From Vitellaria paradoxa (Eukaryota; Streptophyta; Magnoliopsida; Ericales; Sapotaceae), in the NCBI GenBank assembly GCA_019916065.1, contig CM034236.1, positions 12,973,167 through 13,037,166 on the forward strand: a stretch of DNA of 64,000 nt, read 5' to 3'. Numbering within the stretch: position 1 is the stretch's first letter; each line of letters starts with the position of its first letter. A program made the translations under genes and the position numbers. The notes under the pieces were generated by a model, which had not been told where the DNA came from, searched no databases, and saw only the letters and a program-made list of their open reading frames with translations. Positions 45,960 through 55,595 of this stretch are shown one piece after another.

Positions 45960-46430
45960 AAGGTAATATTAAACTTTAACTAGTTCATTATTATAATTTA
46001 GTCAGGTTGTTATTTTGTTGTTAAGAGATATAATGTGACAATTATATTCTTTTTAAATATGTTACATTTCATCTATTAGTCTACAAATAATCCCTTACAC
46101 ATTTAATACACTCTAACCCATTATTGTAATTACTAGTGGAATTAATAAAACATAATGATCAAATCTGTAATCCACTAATCCCTACTTTATTCTAAACTAC
46201 GTAAAATTTAAGATAACTATTAAGTAACGTAGGCTAATTATTGTTCGCAAAACTCTCTTTTTAAATTTTTTCTAAATTTTTAACTAATTAGAGTATCAGA
46301 GACCTTTTAGCCAGAACCTCCCTGGATGATCTACTTCTTAACAGTTTTCTTGTGACTGCAGGTTATTAGAGAGAAAACTGTGAACGTGATGATTACGCAC
46401 GGAAAAAATTTTCATTTCCCGCACAGTATA
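45960..46430 (+). repeat. diverged duplicate of 44100-44543, unit 2
   Basis: See 44100-44543. This copy ends near TTTTCTTGTGACTGCAGG, where the first has TTTTCCTGTAAGCAGA. Both are polypyrimidine-CAG sequences resembling a splice acceptor, but no exon is recognised. Confidence 0.45.
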
Positions 46431-47047
46431 TATGGGGTCATGAAACACTCTATTGTTGCAGTGGCAATAGATATATCCACTCCCTGTATGTATAATTTTA
46501 GTATGAAATGCGCAACCCCCTAAATTAGTAATTAAGCATATAGGTATATACCTCATTATCCGTTCTATGTCGCCAGTATGGAGAGTCCAAGTTAGGGGTG
46601 GTGGAAACAATGAACGTGAGAACTTCCAGCCGGACAAAAAATTTCGCTGGGCTCAAGTGCAACTAATTCCATCTTATAACAAATAGTTTGCTTTCGTTAT
46701 GGATTCATTGTTTTCGTTTGTTGCTTATTTTTAACATTTTATTTTGCTGACTTGTTGCACTTCACTTTTACCTTGTCTGACTGTTGAGAATTTAAGCGGT
46801 CCTAATTTCTGGTGCCTGAAAGTTGAATCCCACAAGAAATACAAACAGTTGATAATAACATGAAGACTGCATATATATATATATATATATATTCAAACCA
46901 TGCATAGAAATACAGAGTAGTAATGAAAGATGAACCAGTACTAGACAACTGGTTTTGTTTTTTATTTTAATCTACAGCTAGCTAGCAAGCGATCTTAACA
47001 TAGTAAGAACTGGCATAAGCTCAAGAAGCTGCATATATAGGCGGATC

Positions 47048-47076
47048 CTCCTCTCTCTCTCTCTCTCTCTCTCTCT
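47048..47076. repeat. (CT)n microsatellite
   Basis: CT dinucleotides just beyond the stop codon of the proline-rich gene, so probably in its 3' UTR (as GA on the transcript). Confidence 0.9.
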
Positions 47077-47491
47077 ACGGATTGATTCGCTTAGAAGGAT
47101 TCATCTGTGCACCTCCAATGCTCTCTTCTGCAGTTGGTGGCCTGTGTTTTGGAGGTGGCACGTGTTTTGGGGGTGGCCTAACTACTACGGGGGGTAGCAC
47201 TGGGCGTTTTTTACCATCGTCTACTTCAACATCTTCAGTCATTGGAGGTTTGTGCTTTGGGGGAGGTTTGTGCTTTGGGGGTGGTTTTGGTCTATAGGAA
47301 GGTCTGTGGCCATCTTCTATTTCAGTTTCTTCTGCTTCTTCAATTTCTTCTAGGGGTGGTGGTTTGTGCTTTGGGGGAGGTGGTTTGCGCTTTGGGGGTT
47401 TCTTTCCATCTTCTACTTCTAGGGAAGCAAGTGTGGAAGTGGCGAGAACCACCACGAGAAGGAACAACAATAGAAGGCTTTTAGTAGACAT
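47075..47491 (-). CDS. small secreted proline-rich protein (KHKPPP repeats)
   Basis: Intact ORF of 138 aa. Residues 1-22 form a classic signal peptide (MSTKSLLLLFLLVVVLATSTLA, hydrophobic core 6-17) with a likely cut before S23. The mature 116 residues are about 28% Pro by my count, with no Cys. They form three modules, each an acidic block ending in a DG (SLEVEDG, ETEIEDG, TEDVEVDDG) followed by a basic Pro block (PPPPKHKPPP, RPKPPPKHKPPPKHKPP, RPPPKHVPPPKHRPP). Such alternation of acid and His/Lys-Pro blocks is typical of cell-wall or extracellular proline-rich proteins; the exact role is unknown. A TATA box lies 53-60 bp upstream. The start is the only ATG giving the signal peptide. A disrupted paralogue is present at 26.8/33.8 kb. 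Confidence 0.85.
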   Translation of the reverse strand: MSTKSLLLLFLLVVVLATSTLASLEVEDGKKPPKRKPPPPKHKPPPLEEIEEAEETEIEDGHRPSYRPKPPPKHKPPPKHKPPMTEDVEVDDGKKRPVLPPVVVRPPPKHVPPPKHRPPTAEESIGGAQMNPSKRINP

Positions 47492-47543
47492 GTTGGGGCT
47501 CGGCTCTATATGGCTGTGCGAAAGTTGCGGAAATGGGGGTGGC

Positions 47544-47551
47544 CTTTTATA
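47544..47551 (-). promoter_or_regulatory. TATA box of proline-rich protein gene
   Basis: TATAAAAG on the minus strand, about 53 bp upstream of the ATG, within a segment conserved in copy A (33940-33947). Confidence 0.75.
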
Positions 47552-47753
47552 ATGGGGCTAAGCCAATGGTGGCTCAACAAGTTTTGGAACAATGAGAGTT
47601 TTTGGGGTTTGGTGGTTGGCTGTGGAAAACCTTCAAAGTTAATGAATGGAGTGGGTCTCGTGGAGGTCCCACCCAATTGAAGAGTTTGACAAGTGGCTAC
47701 TGCTAGGGCGATCCTCACTAAGTGCGGGTTGTTGAGTTTTAATTAGGATTTGG

Positions 47754-47754
<1 letters not shown>

Positions 47755-47816
<62 letters not shown>
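47755..47816. repeat. (CT)31 microsatellite
   Basis: Perfect CT run of about 62 bp, upstream of the proline-rich gene. On that gene's strand it is a GA repeat, about 260 bp from the ATG. Confidence 0.95.
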
Positions 47817-47819
<3 letters not shown>

Positions 47820-47840
47820 TTTTAGTGGTTTAAGGTTCTC

Positions 47841-47993
47841 TTTAGAGTGGTAAAAATTTTGAAAAATTATAAAATACTAATAAATTTTAAAAGTTATTCA
47901 CTTTTTATTTCACTCTATGAATTATAAAATCATAACTTATTTCACTTTTATCTCATTTTATCTTATTTTTAATGACTCCAAACGCACTCTAAA
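47841..47993 (-). mobile_element. MITE-like element, GTTTGG family copy 2
   Basis: TTTAGAGTGG and the reversed right end TTTAGAGTGCGTTTGGAGTC are inverted. The interior has TTATCTCATTTTATCTTATTT, the reverse of the family's AAGATAAAATGAGATAA word. Confidence 0.55.
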
Positions 47994-48861
47994 TTTTCAA
48001 TCTTATTACAAGGTCTTTTGGGTGCACACAAAAAAATAATAATAATAAAAGTAAAATAACTTTATATATGAAACTTATACGTGACATTTTAATAGTTAAT
48101 TAAGTATTTGTTAAAAATTTGTAAAAGTGGAATAAAGGCAATAAAAATTAGAGGAAAGCAATAAAAGTTAATTTTGTGTTTAATGAAAAAAATTAGAGAA
48201 AATTGGTTTAAAAAAAAAAGCATTTCGTGCCCTAAATGGGTTCTACGAGTCAAGAGGTTGCAAAAATAAAATCGAAGGATTAATTCAGCTAATCAAAATC
48301 TGAATTTACTTAATATATAATTAATTTGAGGTACACGTAAATTAGTTAAAATATTTTAAATTATAAATAAAAAGGTAGCAAAAATATAAAAAATTAGTCA
48401 TTCAATCTCACTAATTAACTAATCTTGATTGTTGAGTTGCACAGAATTCACATAATAATAACATAGATCAACGATTAAAGGTATTCGTTAGTCATCTCAA
48501 TAATAAATACAGCCAGTTGTTTGTAATTTTCTAACTTTCATGCTAAGCTTTAAGAGAAAAGAAAAAATTATCCTTAACATTGAGTGCCTCATCAAGAGTG
48601 CATATTGTCAAAGAAAGTAACTATTTGCAATCCAACTTGTTAGGTATATACGCACTCTCATCAAGACATTGTTAGGATAAATCACGGGAAAAAAAGTTGA
48701 TGCCATTCAATTTATTTGGAATATCTACAACGAGAGTTGTAATTCCATGTATGAAACTAATTAAAATATGCTTCCTTTTGCAAGGATTATCAATCATATA
48801 TGCATATAATTAAATTTCTCTATTTTCCCGCTGGATGTTGACTTTATAAAGTGTCTTTAGC
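47994..48861. other. intergenic, no recognised feature
   Basis: AT-rich spacer with no supported gene. Confidence 0.45.
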
Positions 48862-49025
48862 CTCATTTGGATTAAGAAAAAACAAGATAAATTGAGATAA
48901 AATGTAATTTTTTATTACCTTTTTTTTCTGAAAAGTAGTAAACTATGGGAATAATTTTTTTAAATTGTGGGAACAATTTTCTAAATCTGTTTCCACGAAT
49001 TCAAAAAAATTCACAAAAAATAGCG
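48862..49025 (-). mobile_element. truncated copy of the 7.3-8.05 kb MITE
   Basis: CTCATTTGGATTAAGAAAAAAC, GATAAATTGAGATAAAATGT, GTGGGAACAATTTTC and TTCACAAAAAATAGCG follow the order of 7691-7850, then similarity stops abruptly. Confidence 0.6.
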
Positions 49026-49670
49026 GACAATCTAGTGAATGGGGAAGTAAATTAATAAGTTTAGTAATAGGCTGTTAGCATGGTACGAGAATAAAAGTGT
49101 GTTTAATTTTATTTATTAAATTTTTTTAATCAAGTTTTAATTAAGGCTGAGTTTAGAAAGAAAAAATTAATTTTTTTTTATAATTAACTATTAGTTAACT
49201 ATTCAAAAACTAACTTTTTTTGTTTGCGAAGGAAAAAAAATAGTTTTTTAGTAACTAGTTTTTTAAATTTTCTGTTATTTTAATATTTTTACCCTTCAAT
49301 ATTTAAAAAAATATAAAATGTAATAGAATAAATTTGATCAAATTATAAAAAGTTAAAAAGTTAGTAACTAGTAACTAGAGTTATAAGTTAAATTGAGCTT
49401 CAATAGTTGGATTGTTTTGTACCAATTTAACTTATTAAATCACGCTCAAATCAAGTTTAAAACTAAATGCACAAGTTAAAGTTACGTTCAATCTCCACTT
49501 AGTTTCGAACAAATTTTTAATGAAAATGAGTTGAATTAGAGTTATTTATTTCGTTTAGCAAGAAACGTCTAGTTCTCAACTTTCTTAAATTTCTACTTAA
49601 TTGATCGCATCATCTGTATTGTATATCCTAATCTAAAGCTAGCAATTTTAAACGTTGTAATCAGTGGCGG
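49026..49670. other. intergenic, no recognised feature
   Basis: AT-rich spacer. A GTTTAG/AACTAACTTTTT-like MITE fragment may be present near 49150-49260, undelimited. Confidence 0.4.
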
Positions 49671-50507
49671 ACTGACGAAGGGGCGAGCGGGGCAGCTGAC
49701 CCCACTGAATGTAGAATTTTATCTATTTTATATTAATTTTTTATTTATTAAAATATAATATATAAAAGTTTAGAGTAATAAAAAGTGAGATAAAATGAGA
49801 TAAAGTGAAATAAATTGTGAGTTCGTAATTTGTGCAATGAGATAAAAAGTGAATAAATTTTAAAGATTTTCTAAATTTTTCAGAGATGATTTTTATTTTT
49901 TAACACACCTAATGGTGCCAATATGTCTTTACTGATTATGTCCCCACTGGAATAAAATAATTTCTTTTTTTATTGTTAAATCAATTAAAAATTATTTTTT
50001 GTACTTTTCATTTTTTTTACTTTTTTTACACACATTTTCTCTCATCTTCCATTCCACTCCTTCTCTCTCTCTCAGTCTCTCTCTCTCTCCCCCTCTCGCT
50101 AAAGCCAAATTGCAATCTCTAATTGTGCCCATACAGCCTCTTTATTTTTTTTTACACCCCTCTTTCTCAACCCACTTTCTCTAATTCACTCGCTTATTGA
50201 TATATATATATATATATATATATATAAACATTGATATATATATAATAGAGTTTAACATTTTTAATAAAAAAAGATTAAGTATTTTTATTTTTAATTATTA
50301 AATTTAAGAATTAAATTTATAAAGATTTATGTTTTAGAATTAATATTTTTCTTATTTATATAGATATAGAGAGATATTTAAAAATAAAAAAATTAATACT
50401 TCTATCTCTACTCAATAAAATTTCTGAATTGGCCACTAAATATAATAATCAATACTTAGAGCTTTGTATATATTTTCCTGTCAATTTCACGCCTTCGCTT
50501 CACCACT
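49671..50507. mobile_element. probable TIR element with AGTGGCGGA-type ends
   Basis: Left end CAGTGGCGGACTGACGAAGG and the reversed right end TAGTGGTGAAGCGAAGGCG are similar. An alternative right end of the same type lies at about 53660 (TTGCCCCGCCTAC...TTTGCCACTAC), which would give a 4-kb element. GTTTGG-family copy 3 (49768-49912) lies inside. No ORF. Boundaries are not settled. Confidence 0.4.
49768..49912 (+). mobile_element. MITE-like element, GTTTGG family copy 3
   Basis: GTTTAGAGTAATAAAAAGTG start, GAGATAAAATGAGATAAAG, TTGTGAGTTCGTAATTTGTG, then AACACACCTAATGG. Same order as copies at 234-391 and 54824-54981. Confidence 0.5.
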
Positions 50508-50678
50508 ATGTTAGGATAGAATTGACAATCTCTGGTTTGAATTTGGATGGTTTATGTGCGTAAGTGCGTTTTAAGTTCTAAGCTCTATCTTCTTTGCTTT
50601 GTTCCGAGAAACTTCAGCTCAAACCTCCGAACCTAGAACTTGTATTTGAAAAAAAAAATTATAAAATAAAAAATTCAC
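50508..50678. other. spacer
   Basis: No feature recognised. Confidence 0.5.
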
Positions 50679-50722
50679 AATAAAATGGTTATTTTTTTTT
50701 GGTAAGTAATAAAATGGTTATT
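50679..50722 (-). mobile_element. micro-insertion (ACTTACC-poly A, minus strand) with 15-bp target duplication
   Basis: AATAAAATGGTTATT is perfectly repeated at 50679-50693 and 50708-50722. The 14-bp insert reads ACTTACC plus seven A on the minus strand. Confidence 0.7.
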
Positions 50723-50730
50723 AGAACATT

Positions 50731-50777
50731 AAAACACCGAAATATAATTTACCAAAAAAAAAAAACACCGAAATATA
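50731..50777 (+). mobile_element. micro-insertion (TTTACC-poly A) with 16-bp target duplication
   Basis: AAAACACCGAAATATA is perfectly repeated at 50731-50746 and 50762-50777. The 15-bp insert is ATTTACC plus eight A. It lies only 8 bp from the previous one and in the opposite orientation. Confidence 0.7.
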
Positions 50778-52139
50778 TTTATAAGCTAAGAGAACATGTC
50801 CTAATTGAGTTTGTGAACTCAATTCCAAGGAGACAAGCTTGCTCCCCAAAATTAGTTTATAATTCCTCGTAGCTTTGAAAAGATTTCATTTGGTAACGTT
50901 TAAAAAAAATTAACTAATTAATTTATTAATTTTTTTAAAAAAATTCTTTTTTTCAGTTTTTTTTCATCTTATATGAATTCTTTTTATTAAAATTTAATTT
51001 TCAATTTTTTTCTTTCAATAATTTTAGGCATGTTGCTTACACTCATATATAAAATAAAAAAATTACAAAAAAATAATTTAAAATAGAAGAACTGATGTAC
51101 AGATTCTCCAGCATTAAAATAATTTTTGTTTAATTTTTATATAATTGTAAATAACTTGCTTAAAAACCACTAGAAACATAATTAATAAAGTTGAATTTTA
51201 GTAAATATATATATATATATATATATATTACACGAAGAAAGAAATTAGTTCTGTTGCCAAAAGTGAGCTTAGAATTTGAGTTATGGGTTTCTTTCTAATT
51301 ATCACAGAAGATAATTATCACCTCTCTCCATCACATGAAAGCCCTCCCAATATGAATTTTTCCACGAAACGACAAATGAAATGCAAACATCTTTCAAACA
51401 TGGGTATCGTGGTTTGCACCATTGTGTCAAAGTTGGAGAAAAGACCAGACTGGGTTGTCGGCAAAGAGAAAAGAACTTTATGACAATATTGTATTTGACA
51501 GATTTCACGATTCACCGCATGAGAGGGAAATAAATGCTCAAATGTACTTTAATTTTATTTTTTTATTTTATTTTATCATAATAAAAAGTATTTTTGTATT
51601 ATAAAAATTAAAAATGAAATATATCTGATTTGCGAAAATAGTCTTAATTAATACCATAAACAAATTTTAATTATTTGATTTTCTCTGAAAATCATTAATC
51701 ACTAACCAAACGTTCGCAGGCATATTCCTCTCATAAGAAAGATATTCCATGCAATGGATAAGTGAATACAAGTCCGTAAATTAATAAAATTCCCATGGTT
51801 AAAGCATAACTAGAATGCACTACCAACTGGATACGTATCAAATATAATGTAATTTTGCATCTCTAATTTGTTGAGGAAAAAAAAATTACATCTATCTATT
51901 ACTATAATATAAGTTGCAGTGCCACACTTTTCTTTTAACGTGCATGTTTTGATCTAGTTTTTCGATTTTACCCTTGCGTTGTATGTGAAATGATAATTTT
52001 GGACTTCAAGTGTTTAGGTGCTCTTCTCGTGGTTGCTGCTTCTTCTTTTTTTTTTTTTTTTTTTTATAGATTTTTGGTTTTTTAATAAATTCAAATATTA
52101 TTTTATTAATTAATTATTTTTTATTTTTTATATTCAAAT
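50778..52139. other. intergenic, no recognised gene
   Basis: 50880-51100 has words shared with the 9944 and 60043 MITEs (TTTTAGGCATGTT, AAAAAAATTACA) and may be a half-copy. (TA)n at 51205-51228. Short ORFs near 51283-51604 show no recognisable motif. Confidence 0.4.
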
Positions 52140-53250
52140 TTATTTTCTTTCACTCGCGTTTTTGTATCTTCCTCTCTCCATATAGATATTGAGAGAGAGA
52201 GAGAGAGAGAGTAGGAGATAGAACTCAAAGTTTCTTCTCTTATTTAAACTGTTTAAATCAAGAATTTGCTATGAAAAAAAAAAACAGAAAAAATAAGAAT
52301 TCAAAATTTGTTTTCATGTTTAGGTTATAATACAAATGCAAAAAGAAATGTATAAAATTTTAAAAATTAAAATTAATTAAATTAAAAAATTTAATATATT
52401 AATTGATGACTTTTGTTTTAACCTTTCTTAAATCCATTCAAATAATATGCATGGGATTTTATATTTTTCTTTTCATTTTTGCTTCATTTTTCTCTTTTTG
52501 TACCAAATTCTTACTCCTAGTACACTTTTTTTTTTAGAGTTCTAGATTTTTTTTGAGATGGCTAAATATTTTTTATTAGTTATTTTTTCTTTTTTTATTA
52601 TTTTATTTTATATTATCTAAATTTCTTTTCTTTCTTACTTGTGTCTCTATATCTCTCTCTCTGTAAAAGAAATGAGTACGAATTTAAAATTCATTTTCTT
52701 GCTTAATTTATGATATAAAATAAAAGAAAAATGAATAGAAGTTAGGAAAACCAAATTTGAAAAGCTAAAATATTAATAAATGACTTTTCTTTTATTATAT
52801 TTTAAATCCATTCAGATAAGAATAAAATATTTTTTTCATAATTAATTTTTTCTATATCATTTTATTATTTTATTCAATTTTTATCTCTTCTCTAGCTCTC
52901 TCGCGTCCCACTCTCTAGGCAACAACTTCTATATCTTGAAAGAGTTTTGTTTTTAATAAAAATTAAAAGTTTAAACTTATATTTACTTAGGCTATATTTA
53001 GATCAATAATTTGTTATGGGAAAAAAAGATATGAATTTAAAATTTCTTATTTAAATTGTGATAAAAAAATGCAAGGAAAAATGCATAAATTTAGAAAATC
53101 AAAAAAATATATATATTAATGAGTACTTTTTATTTTATTATATTTTTAAATTCATTCAAATAAGAGTATATACTTGAAATTTTATGTTTTGCCCTATTTT
53201 CTTGCATTTTTATTTATTTTTCTTTCATTTTCCTATGCTATGCCATGACA
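52140..53250 (+). repeat. three diverged tandem units of about 370-420 bp
   Basis: A block with ATGAATTCAAAATT, TTAGGTTATAATACAAAATGCAAAAAG-like, TTAATATATTAAT.GATGACTTTT, TTAAATCCATTCAAATAA and TTTCATTTTT words starts near 52220, 52640 and 53010. CTCTCTC/GAGAGAG tracts precede units 1 and 2. Confidence 0.55.
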
Positions 53251-54823
53251 AAGTAGAGGCAATTACCCTGATTTATTTTTTTGAAAGAAAAAAAAAAAAG
53301 AGAAAATTAGTATATGTATTTTCCGGTATTATTTTCACTAAAATCCTCTTTTGACCTTACTACATGTATTTGTTCTTACTTGTCTATAGACTAAAAACTA
53401 TACCGTTCATTTAAAAAAGGTTAAATATTAAGTTTTTTGCAATTTTTGTAATGTATAATCATTTGCTATTACCATCTCCGTACAAAAAGATTATATTAAG
53501 ATTATTATTGTCTAATCATTTGTCTATTTTAATATAATTTTTATTTATTATTATAATTATTTTTGTTGCATAGCATAATGAATTCTACCTCAAATAATTT
53601 TATTTATTTTTTTTTTAAAGTTGCCCCGCCTACTACATTTTTCTATCTTTGCCACTACTTTATCATATAGGTTTTTCTTGTTTATTTCCATCAAATTTTC
53701 TTTTCCTGAATATCAAAATTGATTATTATGATTTATAATGGAAACTTGTTTTAAAACCATTGAAGTTTTTCATTTTAGTCCTTCATATTGACCTTCTGTG
53801 GTTAAATGTTACCATTTGTTCTCCCAGTGGAGAGCTATGTTAATTTATTACAAATAGGGATCAATGTAGTACGTTATGTTTACTTAGTTCACTAAAAGGT
53901 AATTTGACCATTGCCTGAAAGAATGAAGGTCGCAAGGATTTGTAGTAGTAATGGTGATGGCCTTATGTGATGCATATTTATTGAGGCGCCAAGTCCATGT
54001 CTTTACGGGAAGAACCTAGTTGCGGAAATTACATTTCACACGGGTTATATATCGATGCTTTAAATTGAGGGGAAAAAGTAAATAAATAAATTAATAAACA
54101 GCTTTAAAAGATCAGGAAAAATCTCAGCTGATCGATATAAATCTGTCATTTGGTTGCTATCTACATATATATATATATATATAATTCTCAAGGTCCTCCG
54201 CTTAAGGGAAACCTAGCTTGTCAAGCATATGTGGTTTCTCTCTCTCTCTCTCTCAAACAGACCTTGGCCATTTGTCTTACGTTGACTATTATTTTTTTGC
54301 CTCAGTTTTGTCTGTAGTTTATTGGTGGTCGAAGATTGGGGCAGGAAGGGACCTACAACCAGTCGGAGGTCGTATTTCATGTTCTGGTTATCTCTTATTC
54401 ATTTTTTTTTTTTAATTTTTGTCAATGTAAATATGATTTAGTGTTATTGCACGGGACTCTCACCTATGTGTTCTTTTAAAGAAAAATAATGTATGCAGTC
54501 TTACGAGAAATTGTAGAAAGCAAAAATAAAGCATAAAAGGACTAAATATCAAGCATAAATTTGTAAACCCGGAATGAACCATAGCCTATTAAATCTTAAA
54601 CTACTCTCTTTCCTTCTCCAAGAAGACGAAATAGATGGTAATCTCATGACCCTTTATAACATCAATGTTGTATTAAACCTCTACCCCCTAACGCTACCCA
54701 GTTCCAACTTTAGTTACACAAAATAACAAGCATGCCCTCAGTGGAAATGGCTATATATAATTTAGTAGTAGGATTCGTACCCAAACACGGCCTCTGTAAT
54801 ACATGTTTTTGTTACAAAGAAAA
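53251..54823. other. intergenic, no recognised gene
   Basis: Includes a TTGCCCCGCC..TTTGCCACTAC end-like sequence (53620-53660) and a (CT)n run at 54236-54254. The 65-codon ORF at 54218 has no supporting features. Confidence 0.4.
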
Positions 54824-54981
54824 CGTTTGAAATGACAAAAAGTTTGAAATGACAAAAAGTGAGATATAGTGAGATAATTTGATAAGTTGTGGGTTTGTAA
54901 TTTATATAGTAAGATAAGAAGTAAATAACTTTTAGAAATTTTTAGAAATTTTCAGAAAATTTCAGTATGTCAAACACGCCT
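54824..54981 (+). mobile_element. MITE-like element, GTTTGG family copy 4
   Basis: GTTTGAAATGACAAAAAGT is duplicated at its start (54824 and 54841), then GAGATATAGTGAGATAA, TTGTGGGTTTGTAATTTATATAG, and the end GTCAAACACGCCTAA. Confidence 0.5.
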
Positions 54982-55131
54982 AAAATTATTACAAAGGTAT
55001 GACATTAACAATATACAATGACAGTATTTATTTTTTTGTCAAACTTTTTGAATAAATTGCTAAAAAAATATTAAAATTAGTGATGAAATATGATTTGCAC
55101 TAGATTCATCATTGGAGATGAAATAAGATAA

Positions 55132-55136
55132 TACTC
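55132..55136 (+). repeat. target-site duplication TACTC, left
   Basis: Identical TACTC follows the other LTR at 59962-59966. Confidence 0.85.
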
Positions 55137-55517
55137 TGTAGGATGGATTTACACATACACACACACGATATATGGAAGAAAAACAGTAAAAGATCAATAC
55201 ACAGATTTACGTAGTTCTCCAAAATCTGGGTACGTCCACGGGAGCGAGAGCGAGAGCGAGAGTTCTTTCTTATTGATCATAGGATTACATAGAGAATATT
55301 TATAGGTATCTCTATTCCTAACCCTAATAGGATTACATGGTCTATTACTAACCCTATTAGGATTACATGGTCTGATTCTCAAAATACCCTTAATTATACC
55401 GTACCATACCGCAGGGGGCAACCCAAACCTTCGGGCCCACGGCCCAACCTACTACGCGTTGAATCCAAGTCTTTTCTAGCACTTGGTTTCTCTCCGTATG
55501 AGCCATAAGTCCCAACA
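55137..55517 (-). repeat. 3' LTR of copia element 2
   Basis: On the plus strand it runs TGTAGGATGG...AGTCCCAACA. It has a GAGCGAGAGCGAGA microsatellite one unit longer than the other LTR, and lacks about a dozen bases of the other LTR's CGTTGCCCCCCGC segment. Confidence 0.9.
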
Positions 55518-55528
55518 ATCTCCACCTT
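55518..55528 (-). other. polypurine tract of copia 2
   Basis: AAGGTGGAGAT on the minus strand, directly before the LTR start TGTTGGG. Confidence 0.75.
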
Positions 55529-55595
55529 AGCGAATACCCACCCCTTCAGGAGTCAAACAACCTCGTTCAACTGGTTTAGGGGGAATGTCTCATCT

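Larger units (their letters stand above)
46560..47750. repeat. segmental duplication block B2 (partner 24960-26907 and 33728-34420)
   Basis: This copy contains the intact proline-rich gene and serves as the empty site for the insertions in copy A. The same-strand order of all matching words supports one ancestral duplication. Confidence 0.75.

Noticed and set aside
47082..47552. Plus-strand glycine/cysteine-rich ORFs (CFGGG repeats) opposite the proline-rich gene
   Set aside because: Gly-Gly runs are the reverse complement of Pro codons. The minus frame has a signal peptide, a TATA box and an intact stop; the plus frames do not.
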